A stretch of 64,000 bases of DNA. Origin: Sphingobacteriales bacterium. GTDB taxonomy: Bacteria > Bacteroidota > Bacteroidia > Chitinophagales > Chitinophagaceae. Positions 52,497 through 61,930 of this stretch are shown here, one piece after another. The notes below the pieces were generated by a model, which searched no databases, was not told the DNA's origin, and saw only the letters and a list, made by a program, of their open reading frames with translations. The number at the start of each line of letters is the position of its first letter. The first letter of the stretch is position 1. The translations under genes were made by a program, and so were the position numbers. The stretch covers positions 208,202 to 272,201 of the forward strand of contig RXJG01000003.1 in the NCBI GenBank assembly GCA_003963365.1, read 5' to 3'.

Positions 52497-53330
52497 ATGA
52501 ACCAAAGTTTTTCAATTAACCGCTGGGGATTGCTGATGGGCAAACACTGGAGCGAAAACCGCAAAAAATATACGCTGGGTATTATAGCCATGGCTGCCCT
52601 TATGCTGCTGTGGTACGGATTTATGATCATTGTTGGTCCGGGTGTGGAAGAAGATGTACAGGGACCCACTTATTTTGTAGGGCTGTTTGTAATTGGCTGC
52701 ATCTATGCCAGTTTATTATTTGCTGATTTAGCTGACAAACCAAAAGGCATCAGTTATTTATCGGTGCCGGCTTCACACATAGAAAAAGTATTGTGCAATT
52801 TGTTTTTTGGGGTGGTTATCTTCTTTGTGGTTTACCTGGCCATCTTTTATATTACTACGCCACCGATGCTGGCCTTATCCAATGCGGTAAGAGAAGCCAG
52901 GGCTAAAGCAGATGGAAATAATTTTCCTTTTATAAAATCGCAGCTGGTAAATGTGTTTCATTTTAGCCGTAGCGAAGGTGAAGATTTGTTTTATATGCTG
53001 CACCTGGGATTTTTCGCCGTACAAGCCTCCTTTATACTGGGCTCTGTTTACTTTACCCGTTTCAGTTTTATTAAAACTGTAATTGCCGTGCTGTTAGTGT
53101 GGTTGTTCCTCTTCCTGTTTGTAGCCAAAGTATTAGTGCCAATGATGCCCGATGGAACACATTTAAACGGTTTCACCAACTGGAGCCTGATGAATAACAG
53201 TGAAGAACCCAATAAGCTGGTGATGTTACCTAAGTGGGTGGATACAACGATCATCACCTTGTTCAAGTTTGGGTTTGCACCCTTGTTCTGGGTGGTGACT
53301 TACTTCCGCTTAAAGGAAAAAGAAATTTAG
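52497..53330 (+). CDS. ABC transporter membrane subunit
   Basis: A 277-residue protein with six hydrophobic segments (TLGIIAMAALMLLWYGFMIIV, PTYFVGLFVIGCIYASLLFAD, VLCNLFFGVVIFFVVYLAIFYI, FFAVQASFILGSVYF, VIAVLLVWLFLFLFVAKVL, and a last one near the C-terminus). It starts 10 bp after the ATPase and matches the usual permease partner in GntR-led operons. No recognisable family name beyond ABC-2-like. Confidence 0.8.
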   Translation: MNQSFSINRWGLLMGKHWSENRKKYTLGIIAMAALMLLWYGFMIIVGPGVEEDVQGPTYFVGLFVIGCIYASLLFADLADKPKGISYLSVPASHIEKVLCNLFFGVVIFFVVYLAIFYITTPPMLALSNAVREARAKADGNNFPFIKSQLVNVFHFSRSEGEDLFYMLHLGFFAVQASFILGSVYFTRFSFIKTVIAVLLVWLFLFLFVAKVLVPMMPDGTHLNGFTNWSLMNNSEEPNKLVMLPKWVDTTIITLFKFGFAPLFWVVTYFRLKEKEI

Positions 53331-53352
53331 ACAATTTAAACTCATTATAATT

Positions 53353-53724
53353 ATGCAATTCAGAGAGAGTCAAGCTATATACCTGCAGATTGCAGACTAT
53401 GTATGCGAAAAAATCCTGCTCAAAGAATGGAAAGTGGAAGAACGCATACCGGCAGTAAGGGAATTAGCCGTACAACTGGAAGTAAACCCTAACACGGTAA
53501 TGCGTACTTACGATTTCTTACAAAGCCGGGAGATCATTTACAACCAGCGGGGCATTGGATACTTTGTTTCACCCGATGCCATTAAACATGCCATGGAATA
53601 CCGCAAAACAGAATTCAGTGAAAAGGATTTGCCCAAAGTATTTCACAATATGTATTTGCTGGGCATGGAGCTGGAAGACTTGAAAACCAAATTTGATAAT
53701 TACAAGAAACAACATTTCGCCTGA
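53353..53724 (+). CDS. GntR-family regulator, YtrA subfamily
   Basis: A 123-residue short GntR protein. The winged helix is QAIYLQIADYVCEKILLKEWKVEERIPAVRELAVQLEVNPNTVMRTYDFLQSREIIYNQRGIGYFVSPDA; the effector region is only ~45 residues, as in YtrA. It should repress its own operon through the GTACTA palindrome upstream of the ATPase gene. Confidence 0.92.
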   Translation: MQFRESQAIYLQIADYVCEKILLKEWKVEERIPAVRELAVQLEVNPNTVMRTYDFLQSREIIYNQRGIGYFVSPDAIKHAMEYRKTEFSEKDLPKVFHNMYLLGMELEDLKTKFDNYKKQHFA

Positions 53725-53740
53725 TTCAAATATTTATACA

Positions 53741-54469
53741 ATGAAAACAAGTAATAAAATATTATTGGGAACACTGGCTTTTATTATGCTGGTATTTACC
53801 GCTATTCATGTGGCGCTGTATGCGAAATATAAAAAAGGTGAATTTGTTACCGTAGCACAGCTGCATGAAGAGAAGTATGAAAAGCATATACTAAATGGTG
53901 TTACCAAAGTAGATGCATGGGGAATCAACAACCTGGAAATTATTCCTTCCGACACCTTTAAAATTGAACTGGCAAAGGACTTTGGTAAGGAAACAAAAAT
54001 TACCTACGAGCAAAAAGGCGATGTATTGGTGGTAAAGGGCGGGGCTACAGATATTAACAGTTCAACCGGTAAAAAAGAAGTGTACCGCAGTTATTCCCCG
54101 GTAACAATCTATCTGCCTTCTAATACTACTATTACTGTTGCCGATTGTGAAATACGATTAAACGGTGCAAAGGATACTCTCAAAGCATTTACCCATATCA
54201 TCAATGCTAAGAATACTGATGTTACGTTTGGTGAATGGCACCGGGATGATAAAGGTTATTCTTACTTCAGTAATATCAATCTTACTTCTAATGGCGGGAG
54301 AGTGGAATTTTTGAAAGGCGCTTCGTTTAAAGAAATCAATATTTCTTTAACTGACAATGAAGTAAATGACCAGGGCTTTAAGGCTGATAAGATTGTATTA
54401 AATGCGGATGATAAATCAAACATTACTTTGAAAGGAACCAATCTTAAGAAAGTGATCAATAAACAATAG
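53741..54469 (+). CDS. Membrane-anchored beta-solenoid-like hypothetical protein (DUF2807-like)
   Basis: A 242-residue protein with an N-terminal membrane segment (ILLGTLAFIMLVFTAIHVALY) and a repetitive beta-rich body (NNLEIIPSDTFKIEL, VLVVKGGATDIN, VTIYLPSNTTITVADCEIRLNG, KADKIVLNADDKSNITLKGTNLK), like the head domain of DUF2807 'putative auto-transporter adhesin' proteins. The start ATG is 16 bp after the GntR stop, so it probably belongs to the same operon and may assist the transporter. Confidence 0.72.
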   Translation: MKTSNKILLGTLAFIMLVFTAIHVALYAKYKKGEFVTVAQLHEEKYEKHILNGVTKVDAWGINNLEIIPSDTFKIELAKDFGKETKITYEQKGDVLVVKGGATDINSSTGKKEVYRSYSPVTIYLPSNTTITVADCEIRLNGAKDTLKAFTHIINAKNTDVTFGEWHRDDKGYSYFSNINLTSNGGRVEFLKGASFKEINISLTDNEVNDQGFKADKIVLNADDKSNITLKGTNLKKVINKQ

Positions 54470-54503
54470 ACGAACAAATTATTCACGGCAAAAACTTAAA
54501 CCA

Positions 54504-54710
54504 ATGAGAAAGATAAGCTGGATACTGATAATACTGATATTGGTATCGTTTAGCGGAAGACTGGTAATTGACAATCATGTTACATCAGAAGCCTGTGTAA
54601 AGAAACCGGTACAAAAGAAAAATGCTTCCAAACAGGAACAGGATGCACTGGGCACCATGATGCTGTTGCCTATTTCATTTAATATGGAAGTAAACAACAC
54701 TTCTAATTAA
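54504..54710 (+). CDS. Small secreted or membrane protein (68 aa)
   Basis: A 68-residue protein with a hydrophobic N-terminus (ISWILIILILVSFSGRLVI) and a lysine-rich middle (KKPVQKKNASKQEQDA). It follows the DUF2807-like gene by 34 bp and looks like the last gene of the GntR-controlled operon. No family recognised. Confidence 0.55.
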   Translation: MRKISWILIILILVSFSGRLVIDNHVTSEACVKKPVQKKNASKQEQDALGTMMLLPISFNMEVNNTSN

Positions 54711-54807
54711 TCTGGGTACTGCTGAGCATGATAAACATTTTTGTTTGATAAAGAATTATGCAGGCAAATATCTCAAACAGATTATCTGTTAAATAATCAT
54801 TTTAATA

Positions 54808-55536
54808 ATGGCCCAAAACCAGCTTAATAGTTCGCCCAAGGTTTATGCCCGTGTTGGCGGGATAGCATATCTTGTTATCATTATAGCAGGCATATTTGGA
54901 GAGATGGTTGTACGAAAAACAATTATTGTTGCTGGTGACGCTTCTGCCACTACTGCTAATATACTTGCTCATTCGCAACTTTGGCGGGCTGGCATAGCCG
55001 GGGATTTACTGATGCATGTTTGTGATGTAATAGTAATGGTGTGTTTGTATGTACTGTTAAAACCGGTAAATAAAAACCTTGCACTGCTTGCAATACTTTT
55101 CAACCTGGTTCAAACTTCAGTTTTAGTAGCTAACAAAATGAACTTATTGATGCCGCTGTTTTTATCAGAAGACGTAAATTATCTGAAAGCATTGGATCCG
55201 CATCAACTGCAAGCCATGTCATATTTGTCGGTAAAAGCTCATTCGTATGGCTTTGGTATCGGGTTAATCTTTTTTGGTTTCACCTGTCTTTCTTATGGGT
55301 ATTTAATTTTCAAATCAGGGTTTTTTCCAAAGCTGTTTGGCGTTCTGATGGCGATAGCTGGTTTGTGTTACTTACTGAACAGCTTTACACTGATTCTTGC
55401 TCCCAAACTTTCAAATTTTATGATGTTAGTACCAGCATTTATCGGTGAATTCTCATTTTGCCTGTGGCTGATCATTGCGGGAGTTAATGTTTCAAAATGG
55501 AGAGAAAGAAAAAATATGTATTTAATCAACCAATAA
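54808..55536 (+). CDS. DUF4386 family membrane protein
   Basis: A 242-residue protein with seven hydrophobic segments. The N-terminal YARVGGIAYLVIIIAGIFGEMVVRKTIIV, then LWRAGIAGDLLMHVCDVIVMVCLYVLLKPVNKNLALLAILFNLVQTSVL and the SFGFGIGL-like AHSYGFGIGLIFFGFTCL are DUF4386 hallmarks. Role unknown. It is 23 bp before the ABC ATPase gene, so the two are probably co-expressed. Confidence 0.85.
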   Translation: MAQNQLNSSPKVYARVGGIAYLVIIIAGIFGEMVVRKTIIVAGDASATTANILAHSQLWRAGIAGDLLMHVCDVIVMVCLYVLLKPVNKNLALLAILFNLVQTSVLVANKMNLLMPLFLSEDVNYLKALDPHQLQAMSYLSVKAHSYGFGIGLIFFGFTCLSYGYLIFKSGFFPKLFGVLMAIAGLCYLLNSFTLILAPKLSNFMMLVPAFIGEFSFCLWLIIAGVNVSKWRERKNMYLINQ

Positions 55537-55559
55537 ATACCTGCCTGCAAAAATTAATT

Positions 55560-56474
55560 ATGAACGAAAGCATTGTTCAAACAGATAACTTATACTTTTC
55601 CTTCAAAGCAGGTCAGCCTGTTTTGAACGGCATTAATATGAAAGTGCCAAAGGGAAGCATCTATGGTTTTTTGGGACCAAATGGCGCCGGTAAAACCACT
55701 ACACTGCGTTTATTGCTGGGCTTGCTCAACAACCAGAAAGGTGAAATAAAGATTTTTGATCAGCACCTGGCGCATCACCGCATTGATATTTTAAAAAGAT
55801 TAGGTTCACTGGTAGAACAACCTTCCTTATATCTTCATTTAACCGGTTATGAAAACTTAGAAATATACCGGTTAATTTATAATTGTAAAAAACAACGCAT
55901 TAATGAAGTGCTGGAGATTGTTGGATTAACCACAGCACTCAACAAAAAAGCCAAACAATATTCGCTCGGTATGAAACAAAGACTGGCCATCGCTATTGCT
56001 TTGTTACCACAGCCGGAGTTTTTGATATTAGATGAACCTACCAACGGACTTGATCCTAATGGTATCATTGAAACAAGAGAGCTGATAAAAAGATTGAATA
56101 AAGAATTTGGTACAACAGTATTAGTATCCAGTCACATATTGGCTGAAGTGGAAAAGATGGCCACCCATGTGGGCATTATTCATAAAGGCAATATGCTGTT
56201 CCAGGGAACACTAAAAGAATTGCAGCTGATGCAGTCTTCCAAATCAGCACTGGAAATTGAAACCAGTGATAACAACAAGGCTGCTGCTTTGCTGAATGAT
56301 ATACCTGAATTATCACAAACAGATACCGCTATCATTATTCCTTATAAAAACAAAAATCAATCTGCTGCCATCAACCGCAGGCTGGTGGAAAATGGACTGG
56401 AAGTATATGCCTTACATCCGCAGCACAATGACCTGGAACAATTATTTATGGACATAACATCGAAAGGCAAATGA
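55560..56474 (+). CDS. ABC-2 type transporter ATP-binding protein
   Basis: A 304-residue ATPase of the bacitracin/antibiotic exporter type. Walker A GFLGPNGAGKTTTLRL, signature YSLGMKQRLAIAIALLPQPEFLILDEPTNGLDPNGI and the H-loop VSSHILAEVEK are present; the C-terminal ~80 residues are a regulatory domain. I chose the ATG giving MNESIVQTDNLYF; an upstream in-frame ATG lies within the DUF4386 gene. Its stop overlaps the permease start by 4 bp. Confidence 0.93.
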   Translation: MNESIVQTDNLYFSFKAGQPVLNGINMKVPKGSIYGFLGPNGAGKTTTLRLLLGLLNNQKGEIKIFDQHLAHHRIDILKRLGSLVEQPSLYLHLTGYENLEIYRLIYNCKKQRINEVLEIVGLTTALNKKAKQYSLGMKQRLAIAIALLPQPEFLILDEPTNGLDPNGIIETRELIKRLNKEFGTTVLVSSHILAEVEKMATHVGIIHKGNMLFQGTLKELQLMQSSKSALEIETSDNNKAAALLNDIPELSQTDTAIIIPYKNKNQSAAINRRLVENGLEVYALHPQHNDLEQLFMDITSKGK

Positions 56475-57247
56475 ACATAGCAGCATCTATAAAAACAGAA
56501 TTGATAAAAACGAAACGAAGCGCTGCCTTATGGATCGTAGTGCTGGGTGCAGGTTTTGTACCTTTTATCATGATGATCTCTTACTTAGTTCAACCAAAAC
56601 AAAATATTGAACGCTTATATAAAAACAATCCCAATCCATGGATATTTCATGTGGGTAATATATGGCAGGGCTTTTCCGTTTTTTTACTACCGATGTTTAT
56701 CATTATTGTTTGCAGTTTAATAACACAGATAGAATATAAGAACAACACATGGAAACAGGTGTTTGCTTCACCACAACCTTATAGCAATATTTATTTTTCG
56801 AAATTGACCGGAATCATTGTGATGATATTCTTCCTTTTTGTATTATTTGACCTGTTTACTCTTGGTGCAGCTATTGTTCCTAATTTATTTTATAGTAAGT
56901 ATGGGTTTTTAACTCATTCCTTTAACTGGCGAAATTTTTTAACCCTCAACCTGCGTACGTTCATTTCTACATTGGGAATTATCGCCATTCAATATGTACT
57001 GAGTATGCGGTTTAAAAACTTTATCATACCGATTGGAATTGGATTGGCCTGCTTAATTGCTACCTTAATTGCTATGGGCTGGGAGCATATTTTTAAAATA
57101 CCTTATGCTCACCCATTTTTAACCATGCGGTTTCATGAAGTAAAAAAAGGGGTTCTTCAAAACCATGAATGGAATGCCATTGGTTATTTTATTGTTTTTA
57201 CTACCATTGGTTTTTTTGATATGAAGTACCGGAAGGAAAGAGGATAA
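56471..57247 (+). CDS. ABC-2 type transporter permease
   Basis: A 258-residue membrane protein with six hydrophobic segments and the arrangement of ABC-2 exporters (IKTELIKTKRSAALWIVVLGAGFVPFIMMISYLV; QIEYKNNTWKQVFASPQP). Translationally coupled to the ATPase. Probably exports a peptide, antibiotic or lipid; substrate unknown. It converges on the M20 gene with no intergenic space. Confidence 0.88.
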   Translation: MNIAASIKTELIKTKRSAALWIVVLGAGFVPFIMMISYLVQPKQNIERLYKNNPNPWIFHVGNIWQGFSVFLLPMFIIIVCSLITQIEYKNNTWKQVFASPQPYSNIYFSKLTGIIVMIFFLFVLFDLFTLGAAIVPNLFYSKYGFLTHSFNWRNFLTLNLRTFISTLGIIAIQYVLSMRFKNFIIPIGIGLACLIATLIAMGWEHIFKIPYAHPFLTMRFHEVKKGVLQNHEWNAIGYFIVFTTIGFFDMKYRKERG

Positions 57248-58426
57248 TTATTCTGCTTTTGCACCCAACCATGCCATCAATGCCATACCTGTTTCAATAG
57301 CATCCTCATCAATATTAAAAGTAGGGGTGTGTACACCCGAAGTAATTCCTTTGGCTTTATTCATCACACCCACCCGGTAAAAACAAGCTGGAATTAGCTG
57401 GGCATAATAACCAAAGTCCTCCGCTCCCATCCGCATCTCAGTTTCTTCTACATTGTCAGCACCAATCAATTCACCGGCTAATGCTTTGGCCTTATCATTT
57501 AGTTGTTCGTTATTATATACACAGGGATAACCAATATCAATATGCAAATTCAACTCCGCTCCTGTTCCGTTTACGACATTTTCCGCTGTTTGTTTAATGA
57601 GCTGGTGTGCTTTAAACCGCCACTCTTCATTCATACAACGCAAGGTGCCCATCAATTTTACTTCGCTTGGAATAACATTGGTTGTATATCCTCCCTGGAA
57701 AGAGGTAATAGATAATACAGTTGGATTAAAAGGATTATTATTCCTGCTTACAATTTGTTGCAAAGCCATCACCAGTTGTGAACCAATTAAAATTGTATCA
57801 GCAGTAAGATGTGGTGATGCAGCATGACCACCTTTTGCTTTAATGGTGATATAAATTTCATCAGCACTCGCCATCACCATCCCTCCACGAAAAGATAATT
57901 TACCAACAGCCAGTCCGGGATGCACATGCATACCAAATATGGCCTGAGGTTTTGGATTTTCCAGTACACCATCTTTAATCATTAAACTGGCACCGCCGGG
58001 ATTTTTTTCTTCGCCGGGTTGAAAAATTAATTTCACTGTTCCTTCCCACTCATCCTTTGTTTCACTCAATATTTTAGCTGCACCTAACAGACAGGTGGTA
58101 TGTACATCATGTCCGCAGGCATGCATCAAACCTTCTTTGGTTGATTTATAAGAAATGTTATTTTCTTCTTTGATTGGCAATGCATCAAGGTCAGCTCTTA
58201 ACGCAATAACTTTTTTACCAGGGTTCTTTCCTTTTATAATTCCCACTACACCGGTTGTTGCTTTTATTTCAAAAGGAATTTTCCATTCAGTTAATTTACC
58301 CTGCACATATTTAGATGTTTCAAATTCCTGGTAACTCAGTTCAGGATGTGCATGCAGGTAATGACGTACCTCAATAAACTCAGGAGCATACTGTTTCGCT
58401 AAGGATTGAATCTTTTCTTTTAACAT
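57248..58426 (-). CDS. M20 family amidohydrolase (N-acyl-amino-acid hydrolase-like)
   Basis: A 392-residue zinc-dependent amidohydrolase. RHYLHAHPELSYQEFETS is the opening block, LHACGHDVHTTCLLGAA carries metal ligands, FQPGEEKNPGGASLM the catalytic Glu pair, RMGAEDFGYYAQLIPACFYRVG and GVHTPTFNIDEDAI the last ligands. This is the hippurate/IAA-amino-acid hydrolase subfamily, cleaving N-acyl amino acids. I start at the ATG giving MLKEKIQSLAKQ; longer frames run into the promoter region of the divergent gene. Confidence 0.92.
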   Translation of the reverse strand: MLKEKIQSLAKQYAPEFIEVRHYLHAHPELSYQEFETSKYVQGKLTEWKIPFEIKATTGVVGIIKGKNPGKKVIALRADLDALPIKEENNISYKSTKEGLMHACGHDVHTTCLLGAAKILSETKDEWEGTVKLIFQPGEEKNPGGASLMIKDGVLENPKPQAIFGMHVHPGLAVGKLSFRGGMVMASADEIYITIKAKGGHAASPHLTADTILIGSQLVMALQQIVSRNNNPFNPTVLSITSFQGGYTTNVIPSEVKLMGTLRCMNEEWRFKAHQLIKQTAENVVNGTGAELNLHIDIGYPCVYNNEQLNDKAKALAGELIGADNVEETEMRMGAEDFGYYAQLIPACFYRVGVMNKAKGITSGVHTPTFNIDEDAIETGMALMAWLGAKAE

Positions 58427-58547
58427 GGGAGCAAAAGTAGTGAATCGTGAATGGATTATCGAAGTCGGGTACTTCAAAATATGCAAAATCATTTTATCCC
58501 TTTATGTAATTCTTTTAACAACTGCATCCATAAGAAAACTGCTTTTT

Positions 58548-61500
58548 ATGAGACATCCAATTCGCAGCCTTACCGGTTTATTAATTGCCGTTTTTATATT
58601 AACAGGCTACTCTCCAAAGAAAACTAATAAAGACATTCTAAAAGCAAATGATATTGAAAAGAATGAAGTTGCCCTGCAAAAACTAAAGATAGATGTAAAA
58701 ATTTCAGGCAATATTGCCACTACAATATGGGAAATGGTTTTTTATAATAACTCAAACAGGGTTGCTGAAAAAGACCTGAATTTTCCATTGCCTGATGGTG
58801 TTGCTCTTTCCCGGTATGCAATTGATATTAATGGTAAGATGAGAGAAGCGGTTCCGGTAGAAAAAGAAAAAGGGCAGGTTGTGTTTGAAAATATTGAAAG
58901 AAGAAGAGTGGACCCCGGGCTGATAGAAAAAACAGAAGGCAATAATTTTCATACCCGTATCTACCCCGTTCCGGCTAATGGAAGCAGAACAGTGATTATT
59001 GGTTACGATGAGGAACTGAAAATGGGAAAGAAAAATTCACTTCAGTACCGCCTTCCATTACAATTAAAACAAAAGGCAAATGAATTTCAGCTGAATATTA
59101 CTGTATTGCAGTCCAGCTTTCGTCCGGATTGGGAGGAAGATGGTGGCAACAACTTTCAATTTGATGAATGGAATAACAATTATACCACTTCTGTTACTAA
59201 GTCAGATTTCAAATTAAATCAAACATTGGTGCTTTCCTTGCCCAAAGTAAAAGATGTGGCAGAAGTCACCATGCAAAAAAGTGGTAACCATTATTTTTTC
59301 CTCGCTAACACTTACCCAAAATCTGAAGAAAAAATAAAAGAGCTACCTCATAATCTTACTATTCTTTGGGATGTTTCTTTAAGCCGTTTAAGTCATAACA
59401 CTAAAAAAGAATTGGCACTGCTCGATTCGTATATAGGAGAAATTAAAGATGTAAATATTACAGTCATCCCATTCAGTAATACTATTCAACCTGCAAAAAA
59501 CTATACCATTGCCAATGGGAAATGGGAGCAGCTAAAAAAAGATATTCAATCGTTGATTTATGATGGGGCTACTCAATTGGGCAACATTGATCTGTCTAAA
59601 TTACCCGGCGATGAGTTTTTATTATTCAGCGACGGTCATTCAACATTTGGCAAAAGTGAAATGAAACTTAGCAATAAGCCTGTGTACTGTATCAACAGCT
59701 CTGTTTCAGCAGATTATTCAAACCTCAAATACATGGCCCAAAAAACAGGCGGATCATTTATTGATTTGAATGTGTTGCCTGAAAAAGAAGCTAATCATCT
59801 TTTGAAATATCAATCACTGCAGTTTCTTGGCATTAAAGAAATACAATCAACAGAAGAAATCTATCCGGGTATCTCTGTACAGGTGAGTGAAGAGTTTTCT
59901 TTGGCTGGAATTTGCTATCAACCGGAACAAACTATTACAATGCAATTTGGCTACGGCAATAGAGTTATATCTGAAAAAAACATTCATCTCAATTATGATA
60001 AACAACAATCAAAAGATTTTAATGTGGAAAGAATATGGGCACAGAAAAAGCTGGCTGATTTAGATATTCATTATGAACAGAACAAAAATCTCATTCAGGC
60101 TCTTGGCAAAAGGTACAGGTTGGTTACAAGAAACACGTCATTAATTGTACTGGAAACAGTGAATGATTATGTTCAATATGAAATTGAACCGCCTGCTGAA
60201 CTGAGAGAAGAGTTTGACAGGATTATGAAACAACGATCTCAAAATAATGCCGGCAATAACCTCACTACCCAATATAATGCAGAGAATTATTTTAATACAC
60301 TTTATGATTGGTGGAATAAGGAAACCAAATATGTTATGCCGATTAAAAAAGATTCTCCCGTTGTTATTAATAATAATCCGCAAATTTCTGCAGGACAAGC
60401 TATCGGTGTCGATACTTCTTCAAACGTATATGATCCCACCTGGATTTCGGGTAAAGTTATTGATCAAAATAAACAACCAATAGTGGGTGCATCCGTAATG
60501 ATAAAGGGAACAAGAACAGGAACATCAACAGATGTGGCAGGGAAATTTAAACTTAGAAGGATAAATGGAAAGAATACCATTGTAATTAGTGCTGTTGGAT
60601 TTAATAAACTTGAATATAATTCCCGGGTAAATATTTTTTGCAATATTACACTTACCCAACAAACTCAAGCATTAAATGAAGTAGTAGTGGTAGGGTATGG
60701 TACAAGAAATTCAAACTCTGATGACGATGAAGATAATAGACAAACTCGTCAGTCAAGAAAAGCTTTATCCTATTCAGTATCCACCATTAATGCTAATGAA
60801 GTAAATAGTACTGGCATAACTTCAACTCAATTACAGGGTCGTGTTGCTGGTCTGTCTGTAACTCCGGGTTCCTCTGCCAACATCAGGTTACGTGGGACAA
60901 GAAGTGTTTCAGCAAACAATGGGTTAACAGATATCGAAACTAATGAAGAGGAAAAATCAGAACCATCCGCATCCATTTCTATAGCCGATATCAAACTGGA
61001 CTATGATTACCTGGATAAACTCAATAAAGCGTCGAAAGAAAAGAAATATGAAAAGTACCTGGCTATTCGTGAGCAATATATTTTTACTCCTTCGTTTTAT
61101 TTCAATGTTGCCAACCTGCTCTTTAAAGAAAAAGATTCTGTTAATGCGTTGAAAGTTTTATCTAATGTGGCAGAATTAGGCATTGAAGATTACGAAACCT
61201 ATAAATTATTAGGATATAAACTGAAGGAAGCAGGTGATTTTGAAAATGAATTAGCTGTTTTCAAAAAAGTATTGGACTGGAGACCACAGGAACCGCAGTC
61301 TTATAGAGATTATGCACTGGCTCTGGAAGATGCAGGATCATATCAATCTGCATTGGATACTTTATATCTTGCTCTGACAAAAAATTATAATAGCAATATT
61401 GCTGGTATGTACAATGGTATTGAAGAGACTATCATCACTGAAATAAACAGGTTAATTACGCTTTATGGTGATAACATCAATTATTCTTCCCTACCTAAAA

Positions 61501-61886
61501 AAATCATTGCTTCATTACCCGTTGATGTACGGGTGGTATTAAATTGGAACATGAATGATACCGATATTGATCTTTGGGTAACCGATCCAAATGAAGAAAA
61601 GTGTTACTATGGACATAACCAAACTAATATTGGTGGCAGAATTTCAAGAGATTTTACCCGTGGCTATGGACCTGAACAATTTTTGCTTAAAAAGGCAACA
61701 AAAGGAAATTATAAAGTAGAGATAAACTTTTTCGGCAACCAGCGACAAAAAATTTCCGGACCAACAGCAGTGATGGCTGAAATATATACACATTATGCAG
61801 ATGGAAAAGAGCAAAGAAAGATTATTACACTACAAATGGAAAAAGGTAAAAATGGAACTGAACTGGTTGGTGAGTTTTCATTTTGA
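58548..61886 (+). CDS. Chimeric surface protein: VIT + VWA-like + CarboxypepD_reg + SusC-plug fragment + TPR-like + DUF2135
   Basis: An 1112-residue exported protein (MRHPIRSLTGLLIAVFILTGY signal). Residues ~30-160 form a VIT domain (WEMVFYNNSNRVAEKDLNFPLPDGVALSRYAI; NNFHTRIYPVPANGSRTVIIGYDEEL). Residues ~255-420 are VWA-like with a DxSxS site (WDVSLSRL) and FSDGHSTFGKSE. Residues ~630-705 are a carboxypeptidase-regulatory beta domain (ISGKVIDQNKQPIVGASVMIKG). Residues ~706-795 resemble the TonB box and start of a SusC plug (LNEVVVVGYGT; LQGRVAGLSVTPG; IRLRGTRSVSANNG) with no barrel after it. Helical TPR-like repeats and a C-terminal DUF2135 domain (NWNMNDTDIDLWVTDP) complete it. Confidence 0.85.
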   Translation: MRHPIRSLTGLLIAVFILTGYSPKKTNKDILKANDIEKNEVALQKLKIDVKISGNIATTIWEMVFYNNSNRVAEKDLNFPLPDGVALSRYAIDINGKMREAVPVEKEKGQVVFENIERRRVDPGLIEKTEGNNFHTRIYPVPANGSRTVIIGYDEELKMGKKNSLQYRLPLQLKQKANEFQLNITVLQSSFRPDWEEDGGNNFQFDEWNNNYTTSVTKSDFKLNQTLVLSLPKVKDVAEVTMQKSGNHYFFLANTYPKSEEKIKELPHNLTILWDVSLSRLSHNTKKELALLDSYIGEIKDVNITVIPFSNTIQPAKNYTIANGKWEQLKKDIQSLIYDGATQLGNIDLSKLPGDEFLLFSDGHSTFGKSEMKLSNKPVYCINSSVSADYSNLKYMAQKTGGSFIDLNVLPEKEANHLLKYQSLQFLGIKEIQSTEEIYPGISVQVSEEFSLAGICYQPEQTITMQFGYGNRVISEKNIHLNYDKQQSKDFNVERIWAQKKLADLDIHYEQNKNLIQALGKRYRLVTRNTSLIVLETVNDYVQYEIEPPAELREEFDRIMKQRSQNNAGNNLTTQYNAENYFNTLYDWWNKETKYVMPIKKDSPVVINNNPQISAGQAIGVDTSSNVYDPTWISGKVIDQNKQPIVGASVMIKGTRTGTSTDVAGKFKLRRINGKNTIVISAVGFNKLEYNSRVNIFCNITLTQQTQALNEVVVVGYGTRNSNSDDDEDNRQTRQSRKALSYSVSTINANEVNSTGITSTQLQGRVAGLSVTPGSSANIRLRGTRSVSANNGLTDIETNEEEKSEPSASISIADIKLDYDYLDKLNKASKEKKYEKYLAIREQYIFTPSFYFNVANLLFKEKDSVNALKVLSNVAELGIEDYETYKLLGYKLKEAGDFENELAVFKKVLDWRPQEPQSYRDYALALEDAGSYQSALDTLYLALTKNYNSNIAGMYNGIEETIITEINRLITLYGDNINYSSLPKKIIASLPVDVRVVLNWNMNDTDIDLWVTDPNEEKCYYGHNQTNIGGRISRDFTRGYGPEQFLLKKATKGNYKVEINFFGNQRQKISGPTAVMAEIYTHYADGKEQRKIITLQMEKGKNGTELVGEFSF

Positions 61887-61896
61887 TACAATCTGA

Positions 61897-61930
61897 AAGG
61901 CGGAATTAATTCCGCCTTATTTTTTATTGA
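61897..61930. terminator. Bidirectional terminator
   Basis: aaggcggaattaattccgcc followed by tt is a perfect 22-bp palindrome (61897-61918), then attttttatt. It lies between the convergent chimeric-protein gene and rsmE. Confidence 0.85.
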
